In this document: positions 38,870 to 49,239 of the stretch, one piece after another
Layout: each line of letters starts with the position of its first letter
Position numbering within the stretch: the first letter of the stretch is position 1
Assembly (NCBI RefSeq): GCF_002968835.1
Contig: NZ_PKQK01000003.1
Coordinates: 124,001-188,000, forward strand
From: Paenibacillus sp. PCH8
GTDB taxonomy: Bacteria; Bacillota; Bacilli; Paenibacillales; Paenibacillaceae
Reading direction: 5' to 3'
Length of the DNA stretch: 64,000 nucleotides
The notes under the pieces: generated by a model
What the model was told of the DNA's origin: nothing
The model's database searches: none
Seen by the model: only the letters and a program-made list of their open reading frames with translations
Made by a program: the position numbers and the translations under genes

Positions 38870-40752
38870 TCAAGGTATAAGCGTCAAGATTTCATTTGGA
38901 TAGGTCGTTTTCGTGTCCTGTGTTGGTGTAACCGACTTATAAGCATCGGTATTCGTGACAACGACTGGAGTTGTGATATCAAAGCCAGCTTCCTGAATTT
39001 TAGCAATATCGAAGTCCAGTAATAGCTGTCCCTGAGTGATCTCGTCACCTTCATTAATATGAAGCGAGAAGTACTTTCCTTTGAGTTTTACTGTATTTAT
39101 ACCTACATGAACAAGCAGCTCGGCTCCCTGTTCAGACCGCAATCCAATGGCATGCTTGGACGGGAATGTGGTAACAATTTTACCGTTAAAAGGAGCACAC
39201 ACCTACCTTCAACCGGGACGATGGCAATACCTTTTCCCATGGCTTCAATCGCAAATGCAGCATCATCCACATCCTTGAGAGCTTTGATCTGTCCATTAAG
39301 CGGAGAGCTGATCACTTCTTGGATTGCAATATGGGTCTGGGGAACTTCAACCTTTTTTGAATCCGTTTTTACTTTGTTAGGCGAGTTGGAGGGTTCGGCT
39401 TCGCCGATGCCGAAAATCAGTACGAGCACCGTTGCCAAGACTAAGGATAATAATGAACCGAGTATTGCGTAACTTATTGGAGTGAATGCTCCAAACGCAA
39501 AGACACTCTGGAGAACAAAGGATGTCGCATTGACTTTAAATAAAGCCAGAAATACGCCTCCAATTGCTCCCGCCGCAATCATCAAAGGAAGTAGCCTTTT
39601 GTAACGAAGAACGATACCCTACAGAATTGGTTCAGTAACCCCTGCAAGTAATGCAGTCATGGTTGAGGAACCGGCAGCTGCTTTTAATGCGGAATCCTTG
39701 GTTTTTAGGAAGACACCTAGCGCTATACCTGTTTGCGCATATGTTGCTGCCAGCCACATGCCGATGATCGGATCGGCTCCAAGTTCGCTCAGGTTCAACA
39801 GAATAATCGGTACCAACCCCCAGTGGACGCCAAGAACCACCAGGAAAGGAACAAGTCCTCCAATGACTAAACCAGCAACGATACCGCTGTTTTCGACCAG
39901 GAATGTAATGCCACCAGCAATACCTTGGCTCACGTACACACCGAATGGGCCAAACGCAATGACGGTTAATGGTACCACGATAACTAGTGACAGCATCGGA
40001 ACGAGGAACAACTGCACACTCTTAGGAACGATTCTCTTCAAGTTTCTTTCCAATACAGCAAAGATTGAGACCGCAATAAAGACGGGAAACACAGTAGAGG
40101 CATAGTTAGCAAGGATAACTGGTATGCCGAGGAACGTTGTGCGTTCCACACCGGAAGCCAGGATGCCAGTAAAATTGGGTTCCATCAATGCTGCGCCGAT
40201 GACTCCGCATACGTATGGCGTAGCGCCTAGCTTGTTTGCTAGCGTAATGCCCAGCAGGATCGGCAGGAAATAGAAAACGGCATTACCAGCAGCAGCAAGG
40301 ATCAGGTACGTATGTGACTCCGCAGAAAGCCATCCGAGTGTTGTCAAAATGCTTAACAAAGCCTTAACCATACCTGAACCGACCAGGGCAGGAAGAAGAG
40401 GAGAGAAACCGCCAGAAATGATCTCGAAGATTCGGGAAGTCATACTCTTCTTCTTCGTACTGGTCTGTTCCTTATTCAAAGAACCTACATTAATCTGGTT
40501 CATAATTGCGCTATATACTTCTGGAACTTGATTCCCAATAACAACTTGATACTGTCCACCGCTCTCTACCACCGTTAAAACTTTTTTCAATTGTTCTAAT
40601 GATGGTTTATCGGCTTGACTGGTATCGTTTAACACGAATCTAAGGCGTGTCGCACAGTGCACCAGGCTATCAATATTGGACTCGCCGCCAACCAAACGGA
40701 CAATATCTGCTGCTGCCTGGTCGTAGTTCTTGCTGCTACTCTCTTTTGACAT
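38870..40752 (-). pseudogene. beta-glucoside PTS transporter (IIBCA), broken by a stop codon and a frameshift
   Basis: The first part (40752-39619) holds IIB with CATRLRF (phospho-Cys) and most of IIC, ending GVTEPIL followed by TAG where family members have Tyr; the same frame continues GIVLRYKRLLPLMIAAG. The IIC end and IIA start lie in 39585-39103. A frameshift near VEGR (about 39205) moves the IIA remainder (CAPFNGKIVTTFPSKHAIGLRSEQGAELLVHVGINTVKLKGKYF, with the phospho-His in LVHVG) to 39202-38870. AGAGGAGCGG precedes the ATG. It is similar to the intact PTS protein at 54977. One stop plus one shift suggests recent decay, or two sequence errors. Confidence 0.88.
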
Positions 40753-40775
40753 AACGTTCCGCTCCTCTGAATCAA

Positions 40776-40970
40776 TTATTTAGCTTGATTAAACACCGTT
40801 CTGATTGCTACAGGAATTGTAATCATCGACGATACATCCAACATTCGCAGAGTATCGTCATCAAGACGTTTCCCTATATCGGATACCCATGCTGCTTCTG
40901 CAGCTTCAGCACTTTCAAATATAAAGTCTATTGTTACAATACAGTCAAGAGCGGTTTTATGAATGTAAGC
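40776..40970 (-). pseudogene. unrecognised gene fragment upstream of the broken PTS gene
   Basis: A minus-strand frame without start reads ...AYIHKTALDCIVTIDFIFESAEAAEAAWVSDIGKRLDDDTLRMLDVSSMITIPVAIRTVFNQAK and stops at 40776, 24 bp before the PTS ATG. It has protein-like composition. It looks like the C-terminus of the first gene of the old operon, the rest having been replaced by the divergent MerR region. Family not recognised. Confidence 0.35.
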
Positions 40971-41006
40971 GCTATATGATATAAAACATTACATGGGAGT
41001 GAGATA

Positions 41007-41836
41007 ATGAAAACTTTCCTATCCATTGGAGAGATGGATAAATTAAACAATGTTACCATTCAGACGCTTCGTCATTACGATAAACTGAATCTATTCAATC
41101 CAGAATATGTAAACAAAGATAATAACTACCTTTACTATAGCGTTAGACAAATTTTTTATCTGGATATCATTAAGTATTTAAAGTTTATTGGAACACGGCT
41201 TGATTAAATTAAGCAGGTTATTGAAATGCCACCTGAGGAGATTTATCTGTTTTTGGATAAACAGGAGGGTATAGTGAAGGAAAAGATCAAACAGTTTGAG
41301 GAAGCACATCGCATTTTAAATCTGCGTAAAGGTCAACTTCAAGAACAATTTCTGCTGGAAAGTCAGACAAAGGGGATTGTTTATCAGCGTAGAATATTAG
41401 AGCGAAAGATTTTGAGATTACAGTTGAATGTATGCGAGCGAAGGCCAAGGATAAAGGGATCGAGATCAGAGTCAGTAAAGCGGAGGGAGAACCGGATGAT
41501 GAGGATACGACAAGAGTTTACGCCAACGTAAATCCAATGTTGATGTCACATGCGATCGCCAATCTTGTGCACAACGCTATCAAATACTCAGCCAATCACT
41601 CGCAGATCAAATTAGAGATGGAACATACACCGAGTGAGGTGGTTATATGGATACGCGACCAAGGTATCGGCATCGCGGGCGATGAGCTGGAGAGAGTGCA
41701 GGAACGCTTTTACCGGGCGAAAAATGCAAGTACAGCGAACGGTTCAGGTCTTGGACTTTCTATTTGTAAAGAAATTGTAGATCGGTTTAATGGGTATATC
41801 GACATCGAAAGTCAACTGGGAAAAGGTTTTATATAA
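41007..41836 (+). pseudogene. MerR-type regulator fragment joined to a histidine-kinase ATPase-domain fragment
   Basis: Positions 41007-41207 read as a MerR HTH (LSIGEMDKLNNVTIQTLRHYDKLNLF), with AGTGAGATA-type leader before the ATG. A TAA follows RLD, and the same frame goes on as IKQVIEMPPEEIYLFLDKQEGIVKEKIKQFEEAHRIL, so this is an in-frame nonsense mutation. At about 41400 the homology switches, in another frame, to a kinase: FEITVECMRAKAKDKGIEI, ANLVHNAIKYSANH (N-box), RDQGIGIAGDEL, GSGLGLSICKEIVDRF, ending GKGFI at 41836, short of the usual C-terminus. Two unrelated genes appear fused by a deletion. Confidence 0.8.
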
Positions 41837-41875
41837 TCACTTCATAAGAAGAAATCACACATTTATGGAGGGATC

Positions 41876-42595
41876 ATGATGAAATTGATAAACAAAGCTA
41901 CAGCTATTATCCTGCTGAGTACTTTACTAACGATGGCTCTGACGGGCTGTCAGTCCAATGGTGCCAAGTCTCCAGAAGCGGCGCAGAACTCGGCTGAAAA
42001 AAACACGTCGAACGAACAGGCCAAAGGCGAAGGAGCATCAAATTCTACAGCGCCTGCTTCAGAAAATTCGGAAGGACAGAGTGCTGAAGCTATTAAGGAA
42101 GGTTCGATGGAGAAGGAAGGCAATGTGGTGCTGAAGGAGCTTGCTTTTGTCTATAATGAGCACACCATTGCGATTTCGGATACAGCGAATGAGGATCAGA
42201 TGGAACAGATGCTGGGCCAACCGGATAACCTGAAATCTCATACGTACAGCGCCGACGATGGAACAAACATGGATACGTTAATCGGTTTTACAGAAAAAGT
42301 CTATACGTATCCTGGTCTGGAGATTAAAACAATCCGTATACCGGAGGGGAAACAAGACTCCATCTTTCATATCGAAATTACAGATCCTAAGTATGCAACA
42401 GTGCGAAACATTAAAGCAGGAGATAGCCTGGATACACTCAAAGATGCCTACCCTGAGGGGAAACTGCTTGGTGATGGAGCTCCAGATGAGGAGGATGACT
42501 TCCGTTACGAGCCATCCAATTATGTGGATGTGATGTCGTTTCATATCAAGGATGCCAAGGTGGAGAGCATTCAGATTTACAGCCTTCTGGACTAA
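41876..42595 (+). CDS. lipoprotein of unknown function
   Basis: 239 residues. The lipoprotein signal ends LTGC (Cys25), followed by a roughly 55-residue low-complexity linker rich in Ser, Glu, Asn and Ala, then a compact domain with LKELAFVYNEHTIAISDTANEDQMEQMLGQPDNLKSHTYS and GDSLDTLKDAYPEGKLL. The latter pattern, a short 'lG...d.l...yG.P' type repeat, is common in Paenibacillus surface lipoproteins. Function unknown. ATG has GGAGGG upstream; a good terminator follows. Confidence 0.85.
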   Translation: MMKLINKATAIILLSTLLTMALTGCQSNGAKSPEAAQNSAEKNTSNEQAKGEGASNSTAPASENSEGQSAEAIKEGSMEKEGNVVLKELAFVYNEHTIAISDTANEDQMEQMLGQPDNLKSHTYSADDGTNMDTLIGFTEKVYTYPGLEIKTIRIPEGKQDSIFHIEITDPKYATVRNIKAGDSLDTLKDAYPEGKLLGDGAPDEEDDFRYEPSNYVDVMSFHIKDAKVESIQIYSLLD

Positions 42596-42640
42596 TATTT
42601 AGGGATCAATGTTGGTAAGCTATTCATACGATTCAACTTT

Positions 42641-42677
42641 AATACCTGCCCGGGAGGAGGGGCAGGTATTTTCTCCT
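42641..42677 (+). terminator. rho-independent terminator
   Basis: AATACCTGCC and GGCAGGTATT form a perfect 10-bp stem with a ten-base loop, followed by TTCTCCTT. Confidence 0.82.
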
Positions 42678-42912
42678 TGTACAATTTTGCCATACACAAC
42701 TTTTGGAATTTAAAAAAGCTGCCGCCTGTAAAATACAGACAGCTTCAACAAGTTGCCTAGTTTTTTTCAAAATGTCCTTTACATAGGGTACACTTTGGGA
42801 TCATTTCTCGCATCAACCCCATTGCATGATTTCAGCCAATGAGGTAGCATAATTTAGAATTCTTTGCTCTTGCTCAACCGAAGAATTATTCTTTTTTAGG
42901 AGAGTGGAAACG

Positions 42913-43587
42913 ATGCCTACGATATTGGTTGCTGACGACGATGCGAACATTCGCAAACTCGTTGGTTTATTTTTACGTAACGACGGATTTACAACCATCA
43001 ACGCCGCAGACGGAAAGGAAGCCCTAGCTATCTATACCTCCACGCCAGTCGATTTGGTCATTCTTGATATTATGATGCCAGTCATGGACGGTTGGGCATT
43101 ATGCGAGGAACTTCGAAGAGCCAATCCGGATCTTCCGTTACTAATGTTGACGGCAAGAAACGAAACCTGGGAGAAAGTACAAGCTTTTCAGCTCGGGACA
43201 GATGACTATATGACGAAGCCATTCGATCCGCTTGAGTTGATGGCTCGCGTCAAGGCACTGTTGAAACGATACCGTATAGGTTTAACGCAGACCATCCAGT
43301 TAGGAAACGTTATTCTGAACCGGCAGACTTATAAGGTCCTGAGGGGGACAGAGTCGTTCACCTTGCCGCTTAAAGAGTTCGAATTATTGTATAAACTTGC
43401 TGGATTACCGGGACAAGTCTATACGCGCGAGCAATTAATCGATCAAGTTTGGGGAATTAATTATACTGGCGATGATCGAACGATAGACGTACATATTAAA
43501 CGTCTACGCGAACGTTTTGCTGATATCTCCGATTTTCGCATCGAAACGGTGCGGGGACTTGGCTACCGGCTAGAGGTGCAGGAGTGA
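42913..43587 (+). CDS. OmpR/PhoB-family response regulator
   Basis: 224 residues from ATG 42913 (AGGAGAG at 42898-42904; the GTG at 42904 overlaps this site). Receiver: DDDANIRKL, phospho-acceptor Asp52 in VILDIMMPVMDG, Lys in YMTKPFDPLEL. The DNA-binding winged helix ends RTIDVHIKRLRERF...IETVRGLGYRLE. The stop overlaps the kinase GTG (GTGA), so the two are coupled. Both lie upstream of a large serine hydrolase that may be their target. Confidence 0.93.
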   Translation: MPTILVADDDANIRKLVGLFLRNDGFTTINAADGKEALAIYTSTPVDLVILDIMMPVMDGWALCEELRRANPDLPLLMLTARNETWEKVQAFQLGTDDYMTKPFDPLELMARVKALLKRYRIGLTQTIQLGNVILNRQTYKVLRGTESFTLPLKEFELLYKLAGLPGQVYTREQLIDQVWGINYTGDDRTIDVHIKRLRERFADISDFRIETVRGLGYRLEVQE

Positions 43588-44945
43588 CCGGCTCCCTATA
43601 TACACGTGTAGTCCTGACATTTCTGGTCTCCGTGATCGGGGGCACAATCCTTTCTTTTCTTGCTACAACCTGGATATTTCAAGATAAATTAAACGAAAAC
43701 TTACAAGGCTCCTTGCTTGACTTTGGCCAGGATATCGTCCGTATCTACGAGACATTGCCGCTACGCGAAGCAGAAATGTTTATAAGTGAAATGAAACAAC
43801 TCAACTCTTACCACATTCGAATCTATAAAGCAACGGATCAGTTTCAATCCTATGGAGAACTTAAAGGACAACATCCTTTCCTAGTGACTACAGAACAAGT
43901 GAAGAAAGTGCTGGATGGAGGAAGAGTCCAAGTTAATGGAATCGATACGATCTTCTTGGGATTGCCGATAAAAACTGAAATGGGAAGCATAGCGATGTTT
44001 GTAGAGCCCCTCACTTCCTCTTCCACCTCATTTCTCATCAAGTTTGTTGTAACCTTTTTGATTTGTTCGTTGTTAGCAGGAAGCCTATTGATACTAATTG
44101 CGGCTATTTTTCTGGTAAGACCGATCAAAAAATTGACAGAAGCGACCCGGCTTATAGCTGCTGGAGATTTCAACGTCAAGCTTAATATTAAACAAAAGGG
44201 TGAGATAGGTACTTTGGCTCGCAGCTTCGAAGAAATGATGCACGATCTAAAGCAGCTTGAGCAGATGCGCAGGGAATTCGTAGCAAACGTGTCTCATGAA
44301 GTTCAGTCTCCACTCACTTCCATTTCCGGTTTTGCTATAGCGCTCAAGCAGGTAGACATCCCGGATGAAGAACGAAGCTCTTATCTCGACATTATCATCA
44401 CTGAAACTGCACGGATGTCCAAAATAAGTGATAGTCTGCTAAAGCTGAGTTTGCTCGAATCTCAGTCATTGCAAATGCGACTTGCCACGCTCAGTCTGGA
44501 TGAACAGATCAGACGAGTAATCGTCGCTATTCAACCCCAATGGTCAGCCCGCAACATTCAGTTCGATCTAGATTTGCAGCCCACCAAAATCACTGCCGAT
44601 CATGACCAGTTAAATCAGGTGTGGATCAATATCCTCGGCAATGCCATCAAATTTTCCAAAGATGGTGCCCGCATTAACGTCAGGATCAAACAGAATATCA
44701 AGAACGTGACGATCCGTATATCGGATTCGGGTATTGGTATCCTGCCGGAAGACCAAAAGCGTATATTTGACCGATTCTTTAAAGCTGATCGTTCCCACAG
44801 CCAGATATATGAAGGCAGCGGTATGGGACTGGCTATTGTAAAGCAGATTGTCTCACTTCATCAAGGGGACATTATGGTTGAGAGCGAATACGGACGAGGA
44901 ACGACCTTCATAGTCATCTTGCCAATCACACCACGAGCAGGGTGA
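43584..44945 (+). CDS. membrane sensor histidine kinase with HAMP domain
   Basis: 453 residues, GTG 43584 overlapping the regulator stop. Membrane helices at about 8-30 and 150-175 flank a 120-residue extracellular sensor. HAMP follows (IFLVRPIKKLTEATRLIAAGDFNVKL), then the dimerisation helix with His238 (FVANVSHEVQSPLTS) and an ATPase domain (NQVWINILGNAIKFSKDG, SDSGIGILPEDQ, GSGMGLAIVKQIVSLH). The His is followed by Glu-Val-Gln-Ser-Pro rather than the usual Glu-Leu-Arg/Lys-Thr-Pro, a modest variation. Partner of the OmpR-type regulator. Signal unknown; position suggests cell-envelope monitoring. Confidence 0.93.
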   Translation: MTGSLYTRVVLTFLVSVIGGTILSFLATTWIFQDKLNENLQGSLLDFGQDIVRIYETLPLREAEMFISEMKQLNSYHIRIYKATDQFQSYGELKGQHPFLVTTEQVKKVLDGGRVQVNGIDTIFLGLPIKTEMGSIAMFVEPLTSSSTSFLIKFVVTFLICSLLAGSLLILIAAIFLVRPIKKLTEATRLIAAGDFNVKLNIKQKGEIGTLARSFEEMMHDLKQLEQMRREFVANVSHEVQSPLTSISGFAIALKQVDIPDEERSSYLDIIITETARMSKISDSLLKLSLLESQSLQMRLATLSLDEQIRRVIVAIQPQWSARNIQFDLDLQPTKITADHDQLNQVWINILGNAIKFSKDGARINVRIKQNIKNVTIRISDSGIGILPEDQKRIFDRFFKADRSHSQIYEGSGMGLAIVKQIVSLHQGDIMVESEYGRGTTFIVILPITPRAG

Positions 44946-45163
44946 TTGGAGTTCATGCCTTCTCTAGGCTATGCAACCATGTATAACCCTCCTTGCACGT
45001 GATCATGCAAACTTTTTGGGCCTGTTCATCCTCCGTTCATACTGTATTAATTAGGTGGACATCTTGGTAGGTTACACTGTCTTTAGCGCCCACGTTAAGG
45101 TGGCCTAACACAATGATGAAGACAGGAGTAGATGCAAAAGTGAAACCAAGAGAGGTAACAAAA

Positions 45164-47269
45164 ATGAAGATGAGTGTGAGGACAGCAAGAAAAAGAAATA
45201 CTATAGCTGCTGTGACTCTCATGCTGACTATACTTGCTCCAATGTCTGCAATGGCCGCACCGACTGCCATGAATAACAACGTTAACCTTACGTATGAGAC
45301 AACAAAGAATACCGCAATCGAAAAATCCAAATTACTGACTGAGACTTACGGTACGACGAGTCTGCAATATGCGCTCATTGATGGTGGAGAGATTGTGGTG
45401 TCTGGTCATACGGGCAAGAACGATATAAATGATAAGGCACCTCTTACTTCAAACACGATCTATGGCATTGGTTCAACCAGTAAAATGATGCTTTCAGCCG
45501 CTGTAATGAAGCTGGTTGACGAAGGCAAGATCGATTTGGATGTGCCTGTGATGAACTATATGCCTGATTTTACAATGAAAGATAACCGACACAAACAGAT
45601 TACACCCCGTATGTTGCTGAATCATTCCTCTGGTCTTCTGGGCACCTCAACCAGCAGTGCCACATTGTACGGAGATAATGACACGTATTCACATGATACG
45701 TTTCTCGATCAATTGGCGGATCAAAACCTGAAGGCCAATCCCGGCGCATACTCCGTCTACAGCAACGATGGCTTTACGTTAGCCGAGATTCTGGTTGAAA
45801 GAGTGAGCGGCATCAGTTATACCGCATTTATACACCAGTATTTCACGGAGCCTTTGGATATGAATCATACCAAAACACCACAGGATGTGGTTAATCCGGC
45901 AGAAATGGCGGGAATCTATTCCCCTTTTTATGAGGGACAACTCCCTAAAGAGAATTATAATGTCCTCGGTACTGGAGGTCTGTATTCCACTGCTGAAGAT
46001 CTGGTCAAATTTTCAAAAATCTTCACGGGAGAGATCAACGACATTCTTTCCAGTAAGTCTGTAAAAGCCATGGCGCAAGAAGAATATAAAAGAGGCATGT
46101 GGCCAAAGGATAGCGATACGCTGATGTCTTACGGGTTAGGGTGGGATAGTGTGAACTTATTCCCATTCAACGAATACGGCATTCAGGCTGTTATGAAAGG
46201 TGGAGATACGTTATCTTATCATTCTTCACTCGTGGTACTTCCGGAATACAACATGGCTGCAGCGGTTATCTCTTCAGGCGGAGCAAGCATAACCAATCAA
46301 TTCATTGCGAGTGAATTATTACTCAGCGCACTTGAAGATAAGGGCATTATTACAGAACGGAAACCGGAAAAATCATTTGGCGTACCTGTGAAGGCCGATA
46401 TGCCTAAAGAAATCTCCAAGTTTGCAGGTATATATGGTAGCAATAATTCAGTTACGAAGATCAAAATAAATAAGGCAGGACGAATGACGGTCTCCTCTCT
46501 CACAGCTCCAAGTAATCCTGTTCAAGAATACACCTATACATCAGAGGGATCTTTTGTGAGTGATGATGGTACAGAAAAGTTGAAATTCGTTGTGGAGAAA
46601 AATGGGAATACCTACCTGTGGTCTCGATCTTATATCTCCGTTCCAGGACTCGGACAGGTGGCTCTCTCAGAATATAATGCGGAGAAGCTTAAAGCCAATA
46701 CATTACCCAAGGAAATTAATGCTGCATGGGCAAAGCGCGATGGTAAAAAATATTATCTGGTGAATGAGAAATACACATCCATGCTCTATCTTAGTGCTAC
46801 ATCGATCCTGCCTATTCATATGAATAAAGAGAATCCAGGGTATATGTCCAATAATAAGATTATTGGAGCCAACGAAGCAGCCAATCAATTGCAGATTCCG
46901 GGTTCTGCCGGACGTGATACGATGGACATTCATTTCTCCAAAAAGAACGGAGGAGAGTATCTTACATTTTCAGGTTATGTATACGCCAGTGAGGAAATGG
47001 TGAAACCAATCTATTCGGGTAAACGATCCGCAACAACCATTCAAACAGATGGATATGCCAAATGGTTTTCGGTACCCGCGACTGCGAAAGGAAAAGTCAT
47101 GACAGTGAAGTTGCCTGCAAAGGGAGCCTTTGCCGTCTATGACCAGACGGGTATTTGTATTAATCACAGCGTAGTCAGCGGTAAGAATGATGTTGTTTTA
47201 CCCGAGAACGGCCGTATTGTATTTGCAGGAGAGGCTGGTTCCCAATTTCAAATTTCATTAAAAAAGTAA
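45164..47269 (+). CDS. secreted beta-lactamase-family serine hydrolase (class C/PBP-like)
   Basis: 701 residues from ATG 45164 (AGAGAGGT seven bases upstream); an earlier ATG at 45113 would add 17 residues ahead of the signal peptide. The signal peptide ends MSAMAA. The catalytic domain has STSK (Ser104, Lys107) and YSN (Tyr199), the class C beta-lactamase/DD-peptidase motifs. It is followed by about 300 residues of beta-rich C-terminal modules ([25 protein letters not shown] and later). Likely an extracellular D-aminopeptidase or esterase rather than a true beta-lactamase. It follows the two-component genes by about 220 bp. Confidence 0.9.
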   Translation: MKMSVRTARKRNTIAAVTLMLTILAPMSAMAAPTAMNNNVNLTYETTKNTAIEKSKLLTETYGTTSLQYALIDGGEIVVSGHTGKNDINDKAPLTSNTIYGIGSTSKMMLSAAVMKLVDEGKIDLDVPVMNYMPDFTMKDNRHKQITPRMLLNHSSGLLGTSTSSATLYGDNDTYSHDTFLDQLADQNLKANPGAYSVYSNDGFTLAEILVERVSGISYTAFIHQYFTEPLDMNHTKTPQDVVNPAEMAGIYSPFYEGQLPKENYNVLGTGGLYSTAEDLVKFSKIFTGEINDILSSKSVKAMAQEEYKRGMWPKDSDTLMSYGLGWDSVNLFPFNEYGIQAVMKGGDTLSYHSSLVVLPEYNMAAAVISSGGASITNQFIASELLLSALEDKGIITERKPEKSFGVPVKADMPKEISKFAGIYGSNNSVTKIKINKAGRMTVSSLTAPSNPVQEYTYTSEGSFVSDDGTEKLKFVVEKNGNTYLWSRSYISVPGLGQVALSEYNAEKLKANTLPKEINAAWAKRDGKKYYLVNEKYTSMLYLSATSILPIHMNKENPGYMSNNKIIGANEAANQLQIPGSAGRDTMDIHFSKKNGGEYLTFSGYVYASEEMVKPIYSGKRSATTIQTDGYAKWFSVPATAKGKVMTVKLPAKGAFAVYDQTGICINHSVVSGKNDVVLPENGRIVFAGEAGSQFQISLKK

Positions 47270-47326
47270 AAGGCATAGAGTCTCAACCGTCTGTACAATA
47301 AACGAACTCAACAGGAGAGAACCATC

Positions 47327-48268
47327 ATGATGAAGAAAATATTAATCATTTTGCTCAAAATATTCGGTGCGATCGTTATCGCTTTTGCATTATTTATTGC
47401 GACTGTCTTTATTGTTAATGTATTTAGCAACAAATCGGAGGAAGGGAAAATAAAACCTTATGGCCAGTTTGTAGCGGTTGACGGAAAAAACATGAATGTA
47501 TTGATTCAAGGAAAAGGCAAAGAAACGGTAGTATTGCTTCCTGGATATGGAACACCCGCCCCAGCCCTTGATTTCAAACCGCTCATCGATGAGCTATCTC
47601 CATTCTACAAAGTCGTTGTCATTGAGCCTTTCGGTTATGGATTAAGTGACATTACTGAAAAAGAGCGTACCACTGAAAATATGGTTAGTGAAATTCATGA
47701 AGCGTTACAGCAACTTGGTATTCATCGTTACACGCTTATGGCTCACTCCATTTCAGGGATATACGGCCTGGATTATGTGAACAAATATCCCAACGAAGTA
47801 AGTTCCTTTGTCGGCATTGAGAGTAGTGTCCCAACGCAGGGAGGTAACGATGATCCATTTCCAACCGAAACGTACAAACTGCTTAAAAAATCAGGATTCT
47901 ACCGTTTGTTAATGAAACTGACCCCTGATCAACTGATTGCACCTGACGTTGATGACGAGACCAGAGAGCAAATTAGAATACTTTCACTCAAAAATACGTT
48001 TAATCCGAACAACCTGAATGAAGGCGAAAATTTCGGTCCTAATTTCAAAGCAGCTGAGAACTTGTCCTTCCCCAAAGATCTTCCTGTGATTTTCTTCTTA
48101 CAGGCAAATGATACCGAAACGGAAGGATGGATACCCTTGCATGAAGAGCAAGTCAAAGATTCAGTGCATGGAAAAGTGATGACTTTCGAGGGAGAACATT
48201 ATTTGCATCACACCCGATCCAAAGAAATGGTCGAAAACTTTAGGAAGTTTATGAATGAATTAAAATAA
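47327..48268 (+). CDS. membrane-anchored alpha/beta hydrolase
   Basis: 313 residues with an N-terminal anchor (ILIILLKIFGAIVIAFALFIATVFIVNVF). The fold shows VVLLPGYGTPAP (oxyanion region), nucleophile in LMAHSISGIYG (GxSxxG-like, with Ala at the first position: AHSISG), and a terminal His in GEHYLHHT. It starts 57 bp after the serine hydrolase with no terminator between them and GGAGAG before the ATG, so the two are likely co-transcribed. Substrate unknown. Confidence 0.88.
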   Translation: MMKKILIILLKIFGAIVIAFALFIATVFIVNVFSNKSEEGKIKPYGQFVAVDGKNMNVLIQGKGKETVVLLPGYGTPAPALDFKPLIDELSPFYKVVVIEPFGYGLSDITEKERTTENMVSEIHEALQQLGIHRYTLMAHSISGIYGLDYVNKYPNEVSSFVGIESSVPTQGGNDDPFPTETYKLLKKSGFYRLLMKLTPDQLIAPDVDDETREQIRILSLKNTFNPNNLNEGENFGPNFKAAENLSFPKDLPVIFFLQANDTETEGWIPLHEEQVKDSVHGKVMTFEGEHYLHHTRSKEMVENFRKFMNELK

Positions 48269-48294
48269 AAGAAATCAATGAGTACCGAAAAAAG

Positions 48295-48330
48295 ACACCT
48301 CATCCATGGATTTGAATGAGGTGTTCTTTC
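48295..48330 (+). terminator. rho-independent terminator
   Basis: ACACCTCAT pairs with ATGAGGTGT around a 12-base loop, followed by TCTTTC. Confidence 0.75.
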
Positions 48331-48401
48331 ATTTTTTATTGAGATTATCGTAAAGGAGAATCATATTCAACAGGTGTGTGTTCATATTGGTATCCAACAT
48401 T

Positions 48402-48427
48402 AAAGTCGCTATTATAGCGGCTTTTTT
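48402..48427 (+). terminator. rho-independent terminator
   Basis: AAAGTCGCT pairs with AGCGGCTTT (one G-U) over a short loop, followed by six T residues; a second terminator about 80 bp beyond the previous one. Confidence 0.75.
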
Positions 48428-48514
48428 GCTTTGATCGCCATCTTTATGAGACGTGATCTATAACCTTAAAGCTCAAACTTAAAATCAGATATGGATTTTA
48501 GAATGAGCTTCGTG

Positions 48515-49057
48515 CTAATCTAATATGATTTTCTCGTTAACCATTTGATAGTAGTACTCATCCATCTGTTCTGCCGTAATATCTTCTTCAAGATGATATA
48601 TCCACCACGTCACAAGTAAACTAATGACCCCTGAATGATATTCGGCTAAAAGTTCTATGGGAGGTGAAAATGGTTTACCTCTTCTTTTGAGTTCCAGAAA
48701 ATCTCTTCTGGATATATCCCCGATATAGTTTTTGAAAAAATCAGTAAATCCCTTGTCATTCTTCTGGTTTTGAACAATCGGCTCCAGTAAATTCTCCAAC
48801 ATGAATCTAGATAGGCTTTGCAAAGGCTGCCGAAGCCGATCTTCTATACTCATTTGTAAATAATCCTGAAGAACCCACGTGAGGGTAGCGGATAACAGCG
48901 CAAATTTATCCTCAAAATGTTTGTAAAACGTTGTACGGTGAACCATCGCTTTGTCACATATTTCATTAATCGTGATATTGCTGAATAGTTTGCCTTGCTC
49001 AGATAACAGATCTTTAAAGGCCATAGTTAACAATTTATGAGTCCGGGCAACTCTCAA
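48515..49057 (-). CDS. TetR-family regulator
   Basis: 180 residues; start TTG 49057, with AAAAAGG five bases upstream. HTH: FSNITINEICDKAMVHRTTFYKHFEDKFALLSATL. The C-terminal domain (LLEPIVQNQKNDKGFTDFFKNYIGDISRRDFL, VISLLVTWWIYHLEEDITAEQMDEYYYQMV) is of the kind found in TetR_C_7-type regulators of multidrug genes. It is divergent from an FAD-dependent oxidoreductase across 182 bp and most likely represses it. Confidence 0.9.
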   Translation of the reverse strand: MRVARTHKLLTMAFKDLLSEQGKLFSNITINEICDKAMVHRTTFYKHFEDKFALLSATLTWVLQDYLQMSIEDRLRQPLQSLSRFMLENLLEPIVQNQKNDKGFTDFFKNYIGDISRRDFLELKRRGKPFSPPIELLAEYHSGVISLLVTWWIYHLEEDITAEQMDEYYYQMVNEKIILD

Positions 49058-49152
49058 ATCAACCTTTTTCTCTATAATTTTTTCTACACCTCTTCCGTAT
49101 CGTAGTTTAACTATACAGTGTCTTTATATTGGTTCTTACCAGAAGAGATATT

Positions 49153-49182
49153 TTGACTATATATTGGTATTATAAGTAATAT
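49153..49182 (+). promoter_or_regulatory. candidate promoter of the FAD oxidoreductase gene
   Basis: TTGACT (49153-49158) and TAATAT (49177-49182) with an 18-bp spacer. TATATTGGT occurs twice here (49125-49133 and 49160-49168), the second inside the spacer, and may be part of the TetR operator. Confidence 0.4.
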
Positions 49183-49239
49183 TTTGATAGATCTACAAGT
49201 TTAGAATAAATATAATTTGGAAGAAAGGATGAAGTTTCG

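Noticed and set aside
40928..40945. RpiR-type operator upstream of the broken PTS gene
   Set aside because: Only a half-site (GTTACA) is present and the second half is missing at the required spacing.
40964..40977. cre-like TGTAAGCGCTATAT near the MerR fragment
   Set aside because: Two mismatches in the conserved right half; not counted as a CcpA site.
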